Source: Hirschia sp964352025 (GTDB taxonomy: Bacteria; Pseudomonadota; Alphaproteobacteria; Caulobacterales; Hyphomonadaceae). From it: a DNA stretch of 64,000 nt. The notes under the pieces were generated by a model, which saw only the letters and a list, made by a program, of their open reading frames with translations, ran no database searches and was not told where the DNA came from. Of the stretch, positions 35,170 through 42,989 are shown piece by piece. The stretch lies in NCBI GenBank assembly GCA_964352025.1, contig CAYGPZ010000011.1, positions 1 through 64,000 of the forward strand, in the 5' to 3' direction. Made by a program: the position numbers and the translations under genes. Numbering within the stretch: position 1 is the stretch's first letter; each line of letters opens with the position of its first letter.

Positions 35170-36132
35170 TTATATAATTCTCTCTGACCTTGGAATTGGC
35201 TCATCAAACCAGTTCAAACAATTTTCAGCCTCGCGATCAACGACGAAGTGGTCTTTATGAACCTGCTCTTTTCCGGATTTCACCTTCAATGCACGCATTG
35301 GCAATGAAGCCGCAAATTTAGCCATAGTGTGCACAGTCCCCATTTTATCAAATGATGGATTTGCATTGAAACGACGCCTTAACATTCCATTTGCGTATCG
35401 TGCACCATGCCTCATCCGACTTGCCAGAGTCGTAAACTCCGTTGTGATGGATACATTGAGAGAATTGCCATTATCAACCTTGTGCGGCGATGAGTGCGGC
35501 CAACTGACAAACTGGCCCGGCTTTAGATCAATAGCAGCGGCGTGCTCATCATACCAATCTTCATACGGCAGCTCTTCGCTGTTTTCAGATAATATAAGAC
35601 CTTCATAGGTTTCATCATCCAAGAAAGGCGCTTTATTTGGATAGCAGGTCACGCGCTTTTCACCGCTAATGTGCCACAGAATAACTTCTCCGGGGTCAGC
35701 GTGATAATATACTTTGGCGTTCGGAGAAGAAATAAGAATAGACCCATAAACAGAGTAAGGCTTAAACCCCGGTATCATCTCGCTCAGATGACCGAACATC
35801 TTATCCTGAGCATTGATGTATTCCGCCTCGGTATTCATTGCATGTCGTAGATTGACCCACAAACGCCCCTCTTGAACGGCATCCAGCAGCTCTTTACCTG
35901 ACAATTTTCCACGGTGACCACCAACCCAAGTATTTGGTTCGTGTTTCCCATATCCCATTGTCACGATATCTAACTGAGAATCGTCGATCGTATCGATCAA
36001 CTCTGCAAGAGCATCGTGCGAAAACAAATGAGCTGTTTCAGAGTCGCTAAGCAAATTATGAGCACCGTGAAGAACCTTTTTACCAAAGTCTTCGGTCTCA
36101 CCATTTAGCCACTTATCTACAATAGCGCTCAT
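35170..36132 (-). CDS. JmjC/cupin-like protein, possible Fe(II)/2-oxoglutarate oxygenase
   Basis: The 320-residue protein has a cupin core with a YYHADPGEVILWHISGEKRV segment, where H-x-D would be the metal pair, and a later SWPHSSPHKVDN segment that can supply the third histidine. This pattern resembles JmjC-type hydroxylases and cupin_8 proteins. Substrate is unknown. ATG 36132 is preceded by GGAGAG. The gene is divergent from an acyltransferase, with about 110 bases between the starts. A link to a polysaccharide or tailoring pathway is possible but not shown. Confidence 0.6.
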   Translation of the reverse strand: MSAIVDKWLNGETEDFGKKVLHGAHNLLSDSETAHLFSHDALAELIDTIDDSQLDIVTMGYGKHEPNTWVGGHRGKLSGKELLDAVQEGRLWVNLRHAMNTEAEYINAQDKMFGHLSEMIPGFKPYSVYGSILISSPNAKVYYHADPGEVILWHISGEKRVTCYPNKAPFLDDETYEGLILSENSEELPYEDWYDEHAAAIDLKPGQFVSWPHSSPHKVDNGNSLNVSITTEFTTLASRMRHGARYANGMLRRRFNANPSFDKMGTVHTMAKFAASLPMRALKVKSGKEQVHKDHFVVDREAENCLNWFDEPIPRSERII

Positions 36133-36240
36133 AATTCTCTCCAAGAAATTACAATTCCTATTACCTTAAGTTCACAAAGATGTTACTAGTCAACACAATT
36201 ACGTTATATTATTGATATTATTCACTTATTAGGAGTTTTT

Positions 36241-37410
36241 ATGACAAACTCTTCAACCAGCAAGCGTTTTTTCGTTGGACTCGAGGGCCTTCGTGGTCTG
36301 GCTGCATGTATGGTCCTAGTGTTCCACGCGACATGGACCCACAGCTTAAAAGACATATCAATTGTACAAAATTCTTGGCTCTTCGTCGATCTGTTTTTTG
36401 TTTTGTCTGGTTTTGTCATAGCCAATCGATACATTGGCCACATGCATTCAGGGAAAGATAAAATCGCTTATGGGATATCGCGTTTCTTCCGCATTTACCC
36501 GCTGCATTTATTCTATCTACTCCTCTTCGTACTCCTTCATTTTGTTGTGCTTAAGCTTTCATCGACAGGCCTGATATCCGGCAAAATGACAGAAACAAAC
36601 GAGCCGTTTTTAACACAGCTCTTTGCAAATATTTTCCTCCTTCACTCCACAGGTATAACGCCGAACAATGCGTTCAATCTTCCTTCTTGGAGCATCTCGG
36701 CGGAGGCAGTGGCCTATTTCTTTTTCTTTCTTGTTTCAGCAATCGGCCTGACAAACAAATACCGCCCTCTGCTCTGGGCAGCACTAGGCCTTATATTTGG
36801 AGCGATATTATTCTCGGCATCAAAAGTGGACGCCTTAGACACGACTTATCAATTTGGTGCCGTGCGAGCGATATTTGGGTTCTGTCTTGGTGTCTCTATG
36901 AGAGGATTGGCAGAACACCTGCTCGACTCGCAACTTGTCAAAGATAACTCAAATAAATTTAAAGCAGCCCAGTATTTGGGTTTTCTACTGGTTCTTTGGA
37001 TTTTACACGTGGGAGAAGCAGGAAACCCAATCACATTCCTTGCCCCCTTCATTTTCGCATTTTTCATCACAAGCCTAGCCGTGCAGGAAAAAGGCGCACT
37101 CAACGCAGTTCTAACCTCGAAACCATTCCGTTTCCTAGGTGTCGTCTCCTATGGGGTCTATCTGATCCACCTGCTCGTCATTATCGTTTTGAAAAACGTT
37201 GTCGATATTTTAGGGCTAGTTCAAGGCCAACAAGGCTTGGACGATATTGTCTCTCCACTGGTCGGTAATTTGATGGTGATTGTTGTTCTTGCGTCTTCTC
37301 TTCTGGGCGCTTGGATCATCAACCAGATCATAGAAAAGCCATTCATCAAGCTTGGTAAAAAATTGTCAGCGAAATTACCAAGCGAAAGCCCAAAATCGGT
37401 AAAAGCCTAA
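36241..37410 (+). CDS. Acyltransferase 3 (OafA/YrhL) family membrane protein
   Basis: The 389-residue protein has about ten membrane helices and the family signature at the N terminus (VGLEGLRGLAACMVLVFHA, with the catalytic-type His at residue ~29) followed by FVDLFFVLSGFVIANRY. Such enzymes O-acetylate or succinylate surface sugars, lipids or antibiotics at the cytoplasmic membrane. AGGAG precedes the ATG. The acceptor here is unknown. Confidence 0.93.
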   Translation: MTNSSTSKRFFVGLEGLRGLAACMVLVFHATWTHSLKDISIVQNSWLFVDLFFVLSGFVIANRYIGHMHSGKDKIAYGISRFFRIYPLHLFYLLLFVLLHFVVLKLSSTGLISGKMTETNEPFLTQLFANIFLLHSTGITPNNAFNLPSWSISAEAVAYFFFFLVSAIGLTNKYRPLLWAALGLIFGAILFSASKVDALDTTYQFGAVRAIFGFCLGVSMRGLAEHLLDSQLVKDNSNKFKAAQYLGFLLVLWILHVGEAGNPITFLAPFIFAFFITSLAVQEKGALNAVLTSKPFRFLGVVSYGVYLIHLLVIIVLKNVVDILGLVQGQQGLDDIVSPLVGNLMVIVVLASSLLGAWIINQIIEKPFIKLGKKLSAKLPSESPKSVKA

Positions 37411-37455
37411 AATTAGATACCTACTTCTGATGCCCCTCAAAATGCTTTGAGGGTG

Positions 37456-37923
37456 TCATGAACGGTCGGCTTTTGCCTTCGCGGACAATAGTTTCGTGAT
37501 TTTTTCATTCAGCTCGCGCTGCTCAGCTTTGGCTTTAAGCTTTGCACCATCGGTAAATTGAGCGTGAAAGCGCACGCGACGAGAGTTTTTGATAGCCGCC
37601 GTCGCAGCGACGCCGCCAATAACTGAATTAGCCCATGTGACGATGGCTTTTTGTCCCCAGACAAATTCCGGCAGCATAAAGTTGGCCCCAGCTCCCGGTA
37701 GTCCGGCCAAACCTGAGGCCAGAACCGCCTTCGTCCAATCACTGGATTTGTCCCACCAACGTATCCACATGCTATCGCGTATCTGCACGGCAACAATATC
37801 TTCCAGCCGATAATTAACGGATGTGAACTTTCCGCCATTTCCAATGTATAATTGCATTCCCGAACGCACAAATTTTGTCTTTGGATGCGGAAGAAAATCA
37901 CCACCAATAACTTCGATTTTCAA
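37456..37923 (-). CDS. Hypothetical protein with one glycine-rich hydrophobic segment
   Basis: I do not recognise this protein of about 155 residues. It has a beta-rich N-terminal part, a hydrophobic glycine-rich stretch (VLASGLAGLPGAGANFMLPE) and a charged helical C terminus (KLKAKAEQRELNEKITKLL). The start is taken as TTG 37923 because AGGAGG lies seven bases upstream; a longer frame to 37959 lacks a ribosome site. That AGGAGG is part of a 21-base inverted repeat. Confidence 0.5.
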   Translation of the reverse strand: MKIEVIGGDFLPHPKTKFVRSGMQLYIGNGGKFTSVNYRLEDIVAVQIRDSMWIRWWDKSSDWTKAVLASGLAGLPGAGANFMLPEFVWGQKAIVTWANSVIGGVAATAAIKNSRRVRFHAQFTDGAKLKAKAEQRELNEKITKLLSAKAKADRS

Positions 37924-37929
37924 ATAGGC

Positions 37930-37950
37930 CTCCTGCAAATTTTGCAGGAG
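37930..37950. promoter_or_regulatory. Inverted repeat covering the ribosome site of the upstream-facing gene
   Basis: Ten-base arms CTCCTGCAAA and TTTGCAGGAG surround a single central base. In the minus-strand mRNA the second arm contains the AGGAG of the predicted TTG start, so folding would hide it. It may equally be a protein operator. Confidence 0.55.
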
Positions 37951-38013
37951 AATACACAAAGAATTAGGCGAAGCTATGATTTTCTAATTTCAGCGACATA
38001 CCTCGATAGAAAT

Positions 38014-38568
38014 TTATGGATTTACGGCTGGTAAGACCTGATAAATCAGCACGCCATGGCCATTGGGACCAGATATAACGACTTCTTTAAACTCCGTATC
38101 AGTACCGGGAATAAGACTAGTTTGAGATGCTCCGATCTTAAATCCCTTTTCTACTGCGCGGGCAAGCACACCCTCTAAATCCTGTGACCGGATGACCATA
38201 GCGTTATGACGTACATGCTCAGCCGTATATGAAGGCGCATCTTTTGAGGCCATGACAAACAATACGCGCTCTTCTGTATCGCTGGAAAAATATGCGCGAC
38301 GAATTTCAGTGCCAGGCTGGTTGTTAAACACATTATATAAAACAGAGTCATCTGGTACATCTAAATCGCCTACACCAGCGAGACGAAATCCCAACACGTA
38401 TTCATAAAACTCTATCGCGCGATCAAGATCAGAAACCCATATAGAAACCCGCTTAAGCTCAGCTGATTGCACCTGCTCTACAACAGGTTCCGGGCGCGTA
38501 GAAACGGCATTGTTCATAGAGCATCCGCTAAGGAACAAACTCAATGCCAAGGTTGAATAGCGCATCAT
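38014..38568 (-). CDS. VOC-fold (glyoxalase-like) lipoprotein
   Basis: The 184-residue protein has a lipoprotein signal with lipobox LSGC (Cys ~16) and one glyoxalase/VOC domain (about 38-180): LKRVSIWVSDLDRAIEFYEYVLGFRL, a middle REALLF-like strand and SGPNGHGVLIYQ at the end. VOC proteins bind metals and small ligands, and exported versions are uncommon. A second exported VOC lipoprotein is encoded at 39767-40366 with a matching promoter element. Function is unknown. Confidence 0.78.
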   Translation of the reverse strand: MMRYSTLALSLFLSGCSMNNAVSTRPEPVVEQVQSAELKRVSIWVSDLDRAIEFYEYVLGFRLAGVGDLDVPDDSVLYNVFNNQPGTEIRRAYFSSDTEERVLFVMASKDAPSYTAEHVRHNAMVIRSQDLEGVLARAVEKGFKIGASQTSLIPGTDTEFKEVVISGPNGHGVLIYQVLPAVNP

Positions 38569-38600
38569 ATAACTCTCCCAAACTTTTTGATTTGAATTGA

Positions 38601-38614
38601 TATATCATTTAAAT
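38601..38614 (-). promoter_or_regulatory. Promoter element shared by the two VOC lipoprotein genes
   Basis: ATTTAAATGATATA on the minus strand ends about 33 bases before the VOC gene start and is repeated exactly at 40393-40406, about 27 bases before the second VOC gene. Confidence 0.5.
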
Positions 38615-38749
38615 CGATTCTGGCCAATCATTCGACTTTAATCACCACTCACCTCTAATATCACCGCTAGAACAAGGTCGATAATGTTGACCACAAAGGC
38701 ACAAGCGCAATCAACATTGTCATTATCCAAGACCAAACTCTCTCCACGA

Positions 38750-39118
38750 CTAACTCTGCGCAGAACGCGCGACCTCTAACTGTAACCGCTTGATCTCGCG
38801 GATAATTGCAAAACGGTTTAAATGATTATGAAACCATAATTTCATCGCTATTTGAGCTGAATTTGCGATGACTGCCAAAGCTGCCCACATAATCTGATCT
38901 TTTACCGTATCAGCCTGAAAGAAGGCATAGATTGCATACAGCAGCACTCCGGCAAATACGAAGATGCCCGCCCAAGCCATTATATTCATACCCTTGCCGG
39001 GCCCACTAAGGCTATCAAACGCTTCTTTGTAATAGCTCTGCTCATTCAAACTTTTATCGATAAATATTTCGTCTTCTTTGCTAAGAAGACCCTTTAGCTG
39101 ATCATCAAAATTATTCAT
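38750..39118 (-). CDS. DUF6768-like membrane protein, putative partner of the sigma factor
   Basis: The 122-residue protein has an acidic N-terminal half (FDDQLKGLLSKEDEIFIDK), two membrane helices (about 48-68 and 75-95) and a basic C-terminal helix (REIKRLQLEVARSAQ). The outline resembles DUF6768 proteins found behind ECF-type sigma genes. ATG 39118 has AGGA at proper spacing; another ATG at 39124 overlaps the sigma stop. Overlap and topology make an anti-sigma role plausible, but no zinc or ASD motif is seen. Confidence 0.65.
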   Translation of the reverse strand: MNNFDDQLKGLLSKEDEIFIDKSLNEQSYYKEAFDSLSGPGKGMNIMAWAGIFVFAGVLLYAIYAFFQADTVKDQIMWAALAVIANSAQIAMKLWFHNHLNRFAIIREIKRLQLEVARSAQS

Positions 39119-39120
39119 GG

Positions 39121-39684
39121 TCATATTCCTTCTTCTGTTACTTCATATATGGATTTAAGTTTCTCGCGTGCCGTGAATAGGCGCGACTTTACCGTGCCTG
39201 CTGGTATACGAAGGCCGGCTGCAATCTCGGCTATTTTCATGCCGTCGACATAGAAAAGTGTCAGCAATTGCTGGTCAGCGTCAGGTAAATCCTGCAGTGC
39301 CTGCTTAAGGGTCAATGCTTCTTCGGAATCCGCAGAGGATTCTGGTTCAGGCTGACGCTCCAACTCAGATTGAACTTTTCTGGCGCGAACATTGGATTTC
39401 ACAAAGTCGGCTGCACGCCGTCGCACAATGGTGTAGGCCCATGCACTAAATGCTGAGGGGTCTTTGAGACGATATATATCTTTCGCCATTGTCAGGGCAG
39501 CATTCTGCATCACATCATGTGCTGCCTCAGCCTCGCCAGTTTGCCGATAGGCAAAGCGCAAAAGCTTGGGATGCCACCTTTTATAAAGTAACTCGAAGGC
39601 TTTTCGATCACCGCCGGCAGCTAAAGTCGCTTGGTAGTCATCAAGCGCATTTAAAATGCGGGCATCTTTTGACTTGCGTGTCAC
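39121..39684 (-). CDS. ECF-type RNA polymerase sigma factor
   Basis: The 187-residue protein has region 2 (LLYKRWHPKLLRFAYRQTG; FSAWAYTIVRRRAADF) and region 4 (LQDLPDADQQLLTLFYVDGM, then IPAGTVKSRLFTAREKL) joined by a short acidic linker, as in extracytoplasmic-function sigma factors. It is translationally coupled to a DUF6768-like membrane protein. The GTG start has GGAGG upstream, and that GGAGG lies inside an inverted repeat around the palindrome TGACTATATAGTCA. Targets are not known; the palindrome recurs before the DUF898 operon. Confidence 0.9.
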   Translation of the reverse strand: MTRKSKDARILNALDDYQATLAAGGDRKAFELLYKRWHPKLLRFAYRQTGEAEAAHDVMQNAALTMAKDIYRLKDPSAFSAWAYTIVRRRAADFVKSNVRARKVQSELERQPEPESSADSEEALTLKQALQDLPDADQQLLTLFYVDGMKIAEIAAGLRIPAGTVKSRLFTAREKLKSIYEVTEEGI

Positions 39685-39695
39685 GATGATAATTG

Positions 39696-39731
39696 CCTCC
39701 CTGTTTGACTATATAGTCAGTCGCAGGGAGG
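39696..39731. promoter_or_regulatory. Nested palindrome at the sigma-factor gene
   Basis: CCTCCCTG (39696-39703) and CAGGGAGG (39724-39731) flank a perfect 14-base palindrome TGACTATATAGTCA (39706-39719). The left arm, read on the minus strand, contains the GGAGG of the sigma gene. It may be an operator, an RNA hairpin or both. Confidence 0.65.
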
Positions 39732-39766
39732 AAAAGGTTCATTCTTTTTGCGTTTAGACCGTTAAA

Positions 39767-40366
39767 CTAGTCTTTTTTAATATAGCCATAGATGTAAACG
39801 CGAACACCATTGGGGTCCAACACAGTTAGTGTCTTCGACTTTCCTGACGCTGATAACGTAAGAGGAGACACGAACTCCACACCGTCTTCTTTTAACAGCT
39901 GATACACTTTTTCGATATCTTCGACATTAAAAGTCATAACCATTTCACCCGCTAATCCAGCGCGGTTCACATCGTGAGTTAATGGCAGAGATTCCATTTG
40001 CGGAAACTCCATAAAACTCAATCCAGGATATTCGTCTGTTTCTGATGTCCACACAGGTGGCACCAAAACAACAAAATCCATCATTTCATCGCCGGCATAT
40101 CCATAGATTTTGCCACTCAAACTTGCAGGAAACCGAGTTCTTCTGTCTTCAATGTAACCCAGATATTTTTTGTAGAAATCGGCGCTTGCATCTATGTCTT
40201 TTGTGATGAAAGAATTCGCAGATAAATGAGATATCAGCTTATTCTCATCATCGACAGAAACAGAAGATTGTTTCACCTCTGTGTTTGGCTGCTCAACTTT
40301 TGCAATCGCTGCACATCCCGCCAAAGCGACGGAAGCAAATGCAATACCCAGTAATGAATTTTTCAA
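39767..40366 (-). CDS. Second VOC-fold lipoprotein
   Basis: The 199-residue protein has a signal with lipobox LAGC (Cys ~18) and a VOC domain (about 45-197): SFITKDIDASADFYKKYLGY, GLSFMEFPQ and LTVLDPNGVRVYIYGY. It is a distant relative of the exported VOC protein at 38014. Ligand and metal residues cannot be assigned with confidence. It has an ATTTAAATGATATA element upstream. Confidence 0.75.
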   Translation of the reverse strand: MKNSLLGIAFASVALAGCAAIAKVEQPNTEVKQSSVSVDDENKLISHLSANSFITKDIDASADFYKKYLGYIEDRRTRFPASLSGKIYGYAGDEMMDFVVLVPPVWTSETDEYPGLSFMEFPQMESLPLTHDVNRAGLAGEMVMTFNVEDIEKVYQLLKEDGVEFVSPLTLSASGKSKTLTVLDPNGVRVYIYGYIKKD

Positions 40367-40392
40367 TTTGATATCCCTTCTTTTTAAAAAGG

Positions 40393-40406
40393 TATATCAT
40401 TTAAAT
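40393..40406 (-). promoter_or_regulatory. Promoter element shared with the other VOC lipoprotein gene
   Basis: Exact 14-base repeat of the element at 38601-38614, placed at nearly the same distance from its start codon. Confidence 0.5.
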
Positions 40407-40461
40407 TCATCTCATGAACAGAACATTCTTCCAGCTACACGCAATCGTGAACTCTATTCCA

Positions 40462-40544
40462 CATAAAACTATAAGGTTCGATATCTAACAATACGCGAAA
40501 GAGCTGGATAACCTAAAGCGCTCTCTCAAAGATCAGACATAAGC
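40462..40544 (-). pseudogene. Decayed copy of the priA 3' end
   Basis: On the minus strand these 83 bases align with the last 28 codons of priA (43807-43890) with one base deleted. I count 60 of 84 matching positions and 21 of 28 matching residues, including the run LDIEPYSFM. Many differences are at third codon positions. The copy has one in-frame TGA and one frameshift, and the match ends at the priA stop codon. Both copies point the same way. The rest of 40367-40723 has no gene. Confidence 0.85.
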
Positions 40545-40557
40545 AAAAAACCTACAT

Positions 40558-40579
40558 CCCTGTTTGACTATACTGTCAG
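40558..40579. promoter_or_regulatory. Second copy of the sigma-gene palindrome, upstream of DUF898
   Basis: CCCTGTTTGACTATA followed by CTGTCAG matches 20 of 22 bases of 39699-39720. It keeps TGAC-N6-GTCA but is no longer a perfect palindrome. It lies about 145 bases before the DUF898 gene. Confidence 0.6.
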
Positions 40580-40723
40580 ACGTCTGATTTATTTACATAT
40601 TTCAAAAATGGGGATGAATGCTTATTTTTCGTCCAAAGGTCGAACTCTGCTTTTTATTCTACTGTTGACGGAAAGAAAATTTGGTGCACATTCCAAATAT
40701 GGGCAAAATATAGGGGGCTCCAT

Positions 40724-41827
40724 ATGACTATAGAAACGCCAAATCCGGCAGAACCGGATACGCTAAGCGTCGTCAATATTTCCAAACCTAAACGTATGTT
40801 TTGGATAGGATTTTATACATTACTATTAAACTTGATCACACTCACAATCTTTCGATTTTGGGGAACTACTCACTTTAGAAAACAATTATGGTCTGACACA
40901 CTGATTGATGGAGAACCTCTGGAATATACAGGTACCGGAAAAGAATTATTCATCGGATTTTTGATCGCTACACTTATTCTAGCTGTACCGTTTGTTGCTG
41001 TTCTTGTGAGCGCGCAATTATTCCTGTCGCCAGCATTGCTTCCGCTCGTAATTCTGCCTCTATACTTTTTCATGTTCATCATAATTGGTGTCGCAATCTT
41101 CTTACAGCGTCGATACCATCTTTCACGAACACGCTATCGCGGCATCCGATTTGCGATGACCGGATCAGCATGGAAATACGGCTTTTCATACCTTGCTTGG
41201 CTTTTACTTTCCGCAATCACTTTAGGGTGGGTTGCACCGCTAATGCGTATTCGTTTGTCCGAAAAACTATGGAATAATTCTTCGTTCGGCGATGAAAAAA
41301 TCACCTTTGCGGACAATAGTGAAGCTATGTCTGAGCCAGTATGGCTTAGTTTTGCTGTCGCTTGGTTTGGCGGTATTGTCAGCTATATGGCATGGGGCGC
41401 GAGCTTCTTTTTCCTTGTGCAAGCCTCAGGCATAGACATGACAACTGGCGCAGCCAGTCCAATGTTTATTGTAATCCTCTATGCATCAATGATCCCGCTT
41501 ATACTGCTGGTCACTATTTTTTACAGTTGGCACCACGTTACAGTCACGCGTCGAATTGCAAAAAGCCTTAGTATGGGAGAATTAAAAGCCACGTCCAATC
41601 TATCGATGTGGAGCTTTCTCTGGGTAAATATATCCAATTTATTGCTGATCATCTTCACATTGGGGATAGGCCTATACGTAGCGCAAATGCGCCTATGGAG
41701 ACGTTACGCAGACAGTTTATCCTTTGAAGGTAAGGTTGACTTTGCATCCATTGAGCAAACAACTATTGCACAGCCTAAAACCGGTGAAGGCCTTGCTGAT
41801 GGCCTAGACATTGGAGCTGGCTTCTAA
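40724..41827 (+). CDS. DUF898 (YjgN-type) membrane protein
   Basis: The 367-residue protein has about eight membrane helices and the repeated DUF898 pattern: FWIGFYTLLLNLITLTIFRFWGTT with TTHFRKQLW, then the second repeat with YFLSRTRYRGIRF-like YHLSRTRYRGIRF and FGYLAW-like segments. Family function is unknown. It overlaps the following M48 protease gene at TAATGA, a pairing I have seen described by annotation in other proteobacteria. A palindromic element shared with the ECF sigma gene lies upstream. Confidence 0.88.
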   Translation: MTIETPNPAEPDTLSVVNISKPKRMFWIGFYTLLLNLITLTIFRFWGTTHFRKQLWSDTLIDGEPLEYTGTGKELFIGFLIATLILAVPFVAVLVSAQLFLSPALLPLVILPLYFFMFIIIGVAIFLQRRYHLSRTRYRGIRFAMTGSAWKYGFSYLAWLLLSAITLGWVAPLMRIRLSEKLWNNSSFGDEKITFADNSEAMSEPVWLSFAVAWFGGIVSYMAWGASFFFLVQASGIDMTTGAASPMFIVILYASMIPLILLVTIFYSWHHVTVTRRIAKSLSMGELKATSNLSMWSFLWVNISNLLLIIFTLGIGLYVAQMRLWRRYADSLSFEGKVDFASIEQTTIAQPKTGEGLADGLDIGAGF

Positions 41828-42960
41828 TGACCCAGACCGCCTCATTCGACGGAACATTTTACGATGGTCAAAGCGCAATGGCTCAGGCGGTCAAAGTTAC
41901 CCTTACTCCGCATGGGTTGAGCATTCAAAGTGATAGTTCAACCCATGAATGGTACGAAACAGACACAGAAAGACAAAAAACTAGCACCTCCGATATCAGG
42001 CTAACAAACGAGCTCTTCCCAGATGCTCTTCTGATTTTAAAGCAAGAAGCGTCAGCTGCACTCGAAGACATACTACCCAAAGTTTTCAATTATTCCTCCG
42101 GTCGGAAAAAATTCGTCGTACTTGTTGGAAGCCTGATAGCTGCAACTGCGCTCATCGGGGTTGGATTATTCTGGGGTATCCCCGCTGCTTCTGGTCCGCT
42201 CGCGCGCAAAACTCCCATTCATATCGAAGCCCAGATCGGCGAAAACATCTCTGCTCAATTAGGTATCTTTATAAAATCTTGCGAAAATGAAGAAGCTGAA
42301 ACACTCGTTTCAAATGTATTGAACAAGATGGCTGACAATAGCGGTATTGAGTTTGATATTACATATAAAACAGCAAACACGCCTCTTCCAAATGCATTTG
42401 CTTTTCCGGGTGGGAATGTATTGGCTACACGCGGCCTTATAGATGCCATCGGTGACGATCAGGAAGCATTCTGGGCTGTCATGGCGCATGAACTCGGCCA
42501 TGTTAAAGAACGCCACTCAATGCAAGCCGTATTCCGCTCCATGGGACTAAGTATGTTTTTGGAGGTCATTACTGGAGGAACAGGTGTCGCCCAACAAGTC
42601 GTGCTTTTAGGCGGGCAAATGAATGAAATGCGCCACTCACGTATTCAAGAAGAAGCCGCAGATGATATCGCCTACGAAATCATGCAAACTGAAGAACTAA
42701 ACCCTGAAGCACTAGCACGTGCATTCGAAAAAATGCTGAACAGTATGGGTGCGGCTATAGAAGAAGAAGATGATGAAAACAGTCTAGCAGCGTGGACAAG
42801 CAGTCACCCCAATACATCAGAACGTATTGAACGTGCTCGCCAGCTTGATACTAAAACAGCATCTGCCGCCGCCCTCCCTTTGACGAGTGAAGAATGGGCC
42901 AGTGTCAGAAATATGTGCGACTTTACCGATGAAATTGAAGAAGACGAAACGTCTAGCTAA
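41827..42960 (+). CDS. M48-family metallopeptidase
   Basis: The 377-residue protein has an N-terminal beta-rich region (1-90), one membrane helix (about 98-120) and an M48 protease domain with the zinc motif HELGHVKERH, the downstream EEAADDIAYEIM glutamate and a SSHPNTSERIERA end. The protease domain should lie in the periplasm, as in BepA/YfgC-like enzymes. Translational coupling to the DUF898 protein suggests that the two work together at the membrane. Confidence 0.92.
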   Translation: MTQTASFDGTFYDGQSAMAQAVKVTLTPHGLSIQSDSSTHEWYETDTERQKTSTSDIRLTNELFPDALLILKQEASAALEDILPKVFNYSSGRKKFVVLVGSLIAATALIGVGLFWGIPAASGPLARKTPIHIEAQIGENISAQLGIFIKSCENEEAETLVSNVLNKMADNSGIEFDITYKTANTPLPNAFAFPGGNVLATRGLIDAIGDDQEAFWAVMAHELGHVKERHSMQAVFRSMGLSMFLEVITGGTGVAQQVVLLGGQMNEMRHSRIQEEAADDIAYEIMQTEELNPEALARAFEKMLNSMGAAIEEEDDENSLAAWTSSHPNTSERIERARQLDTKTASAAALPLTSEEWASVRNMCDFTDEIEEDETSS

Positions 42961-42989
42961 TCCATTTGAGTGGAAATCCCCAAAACGGG

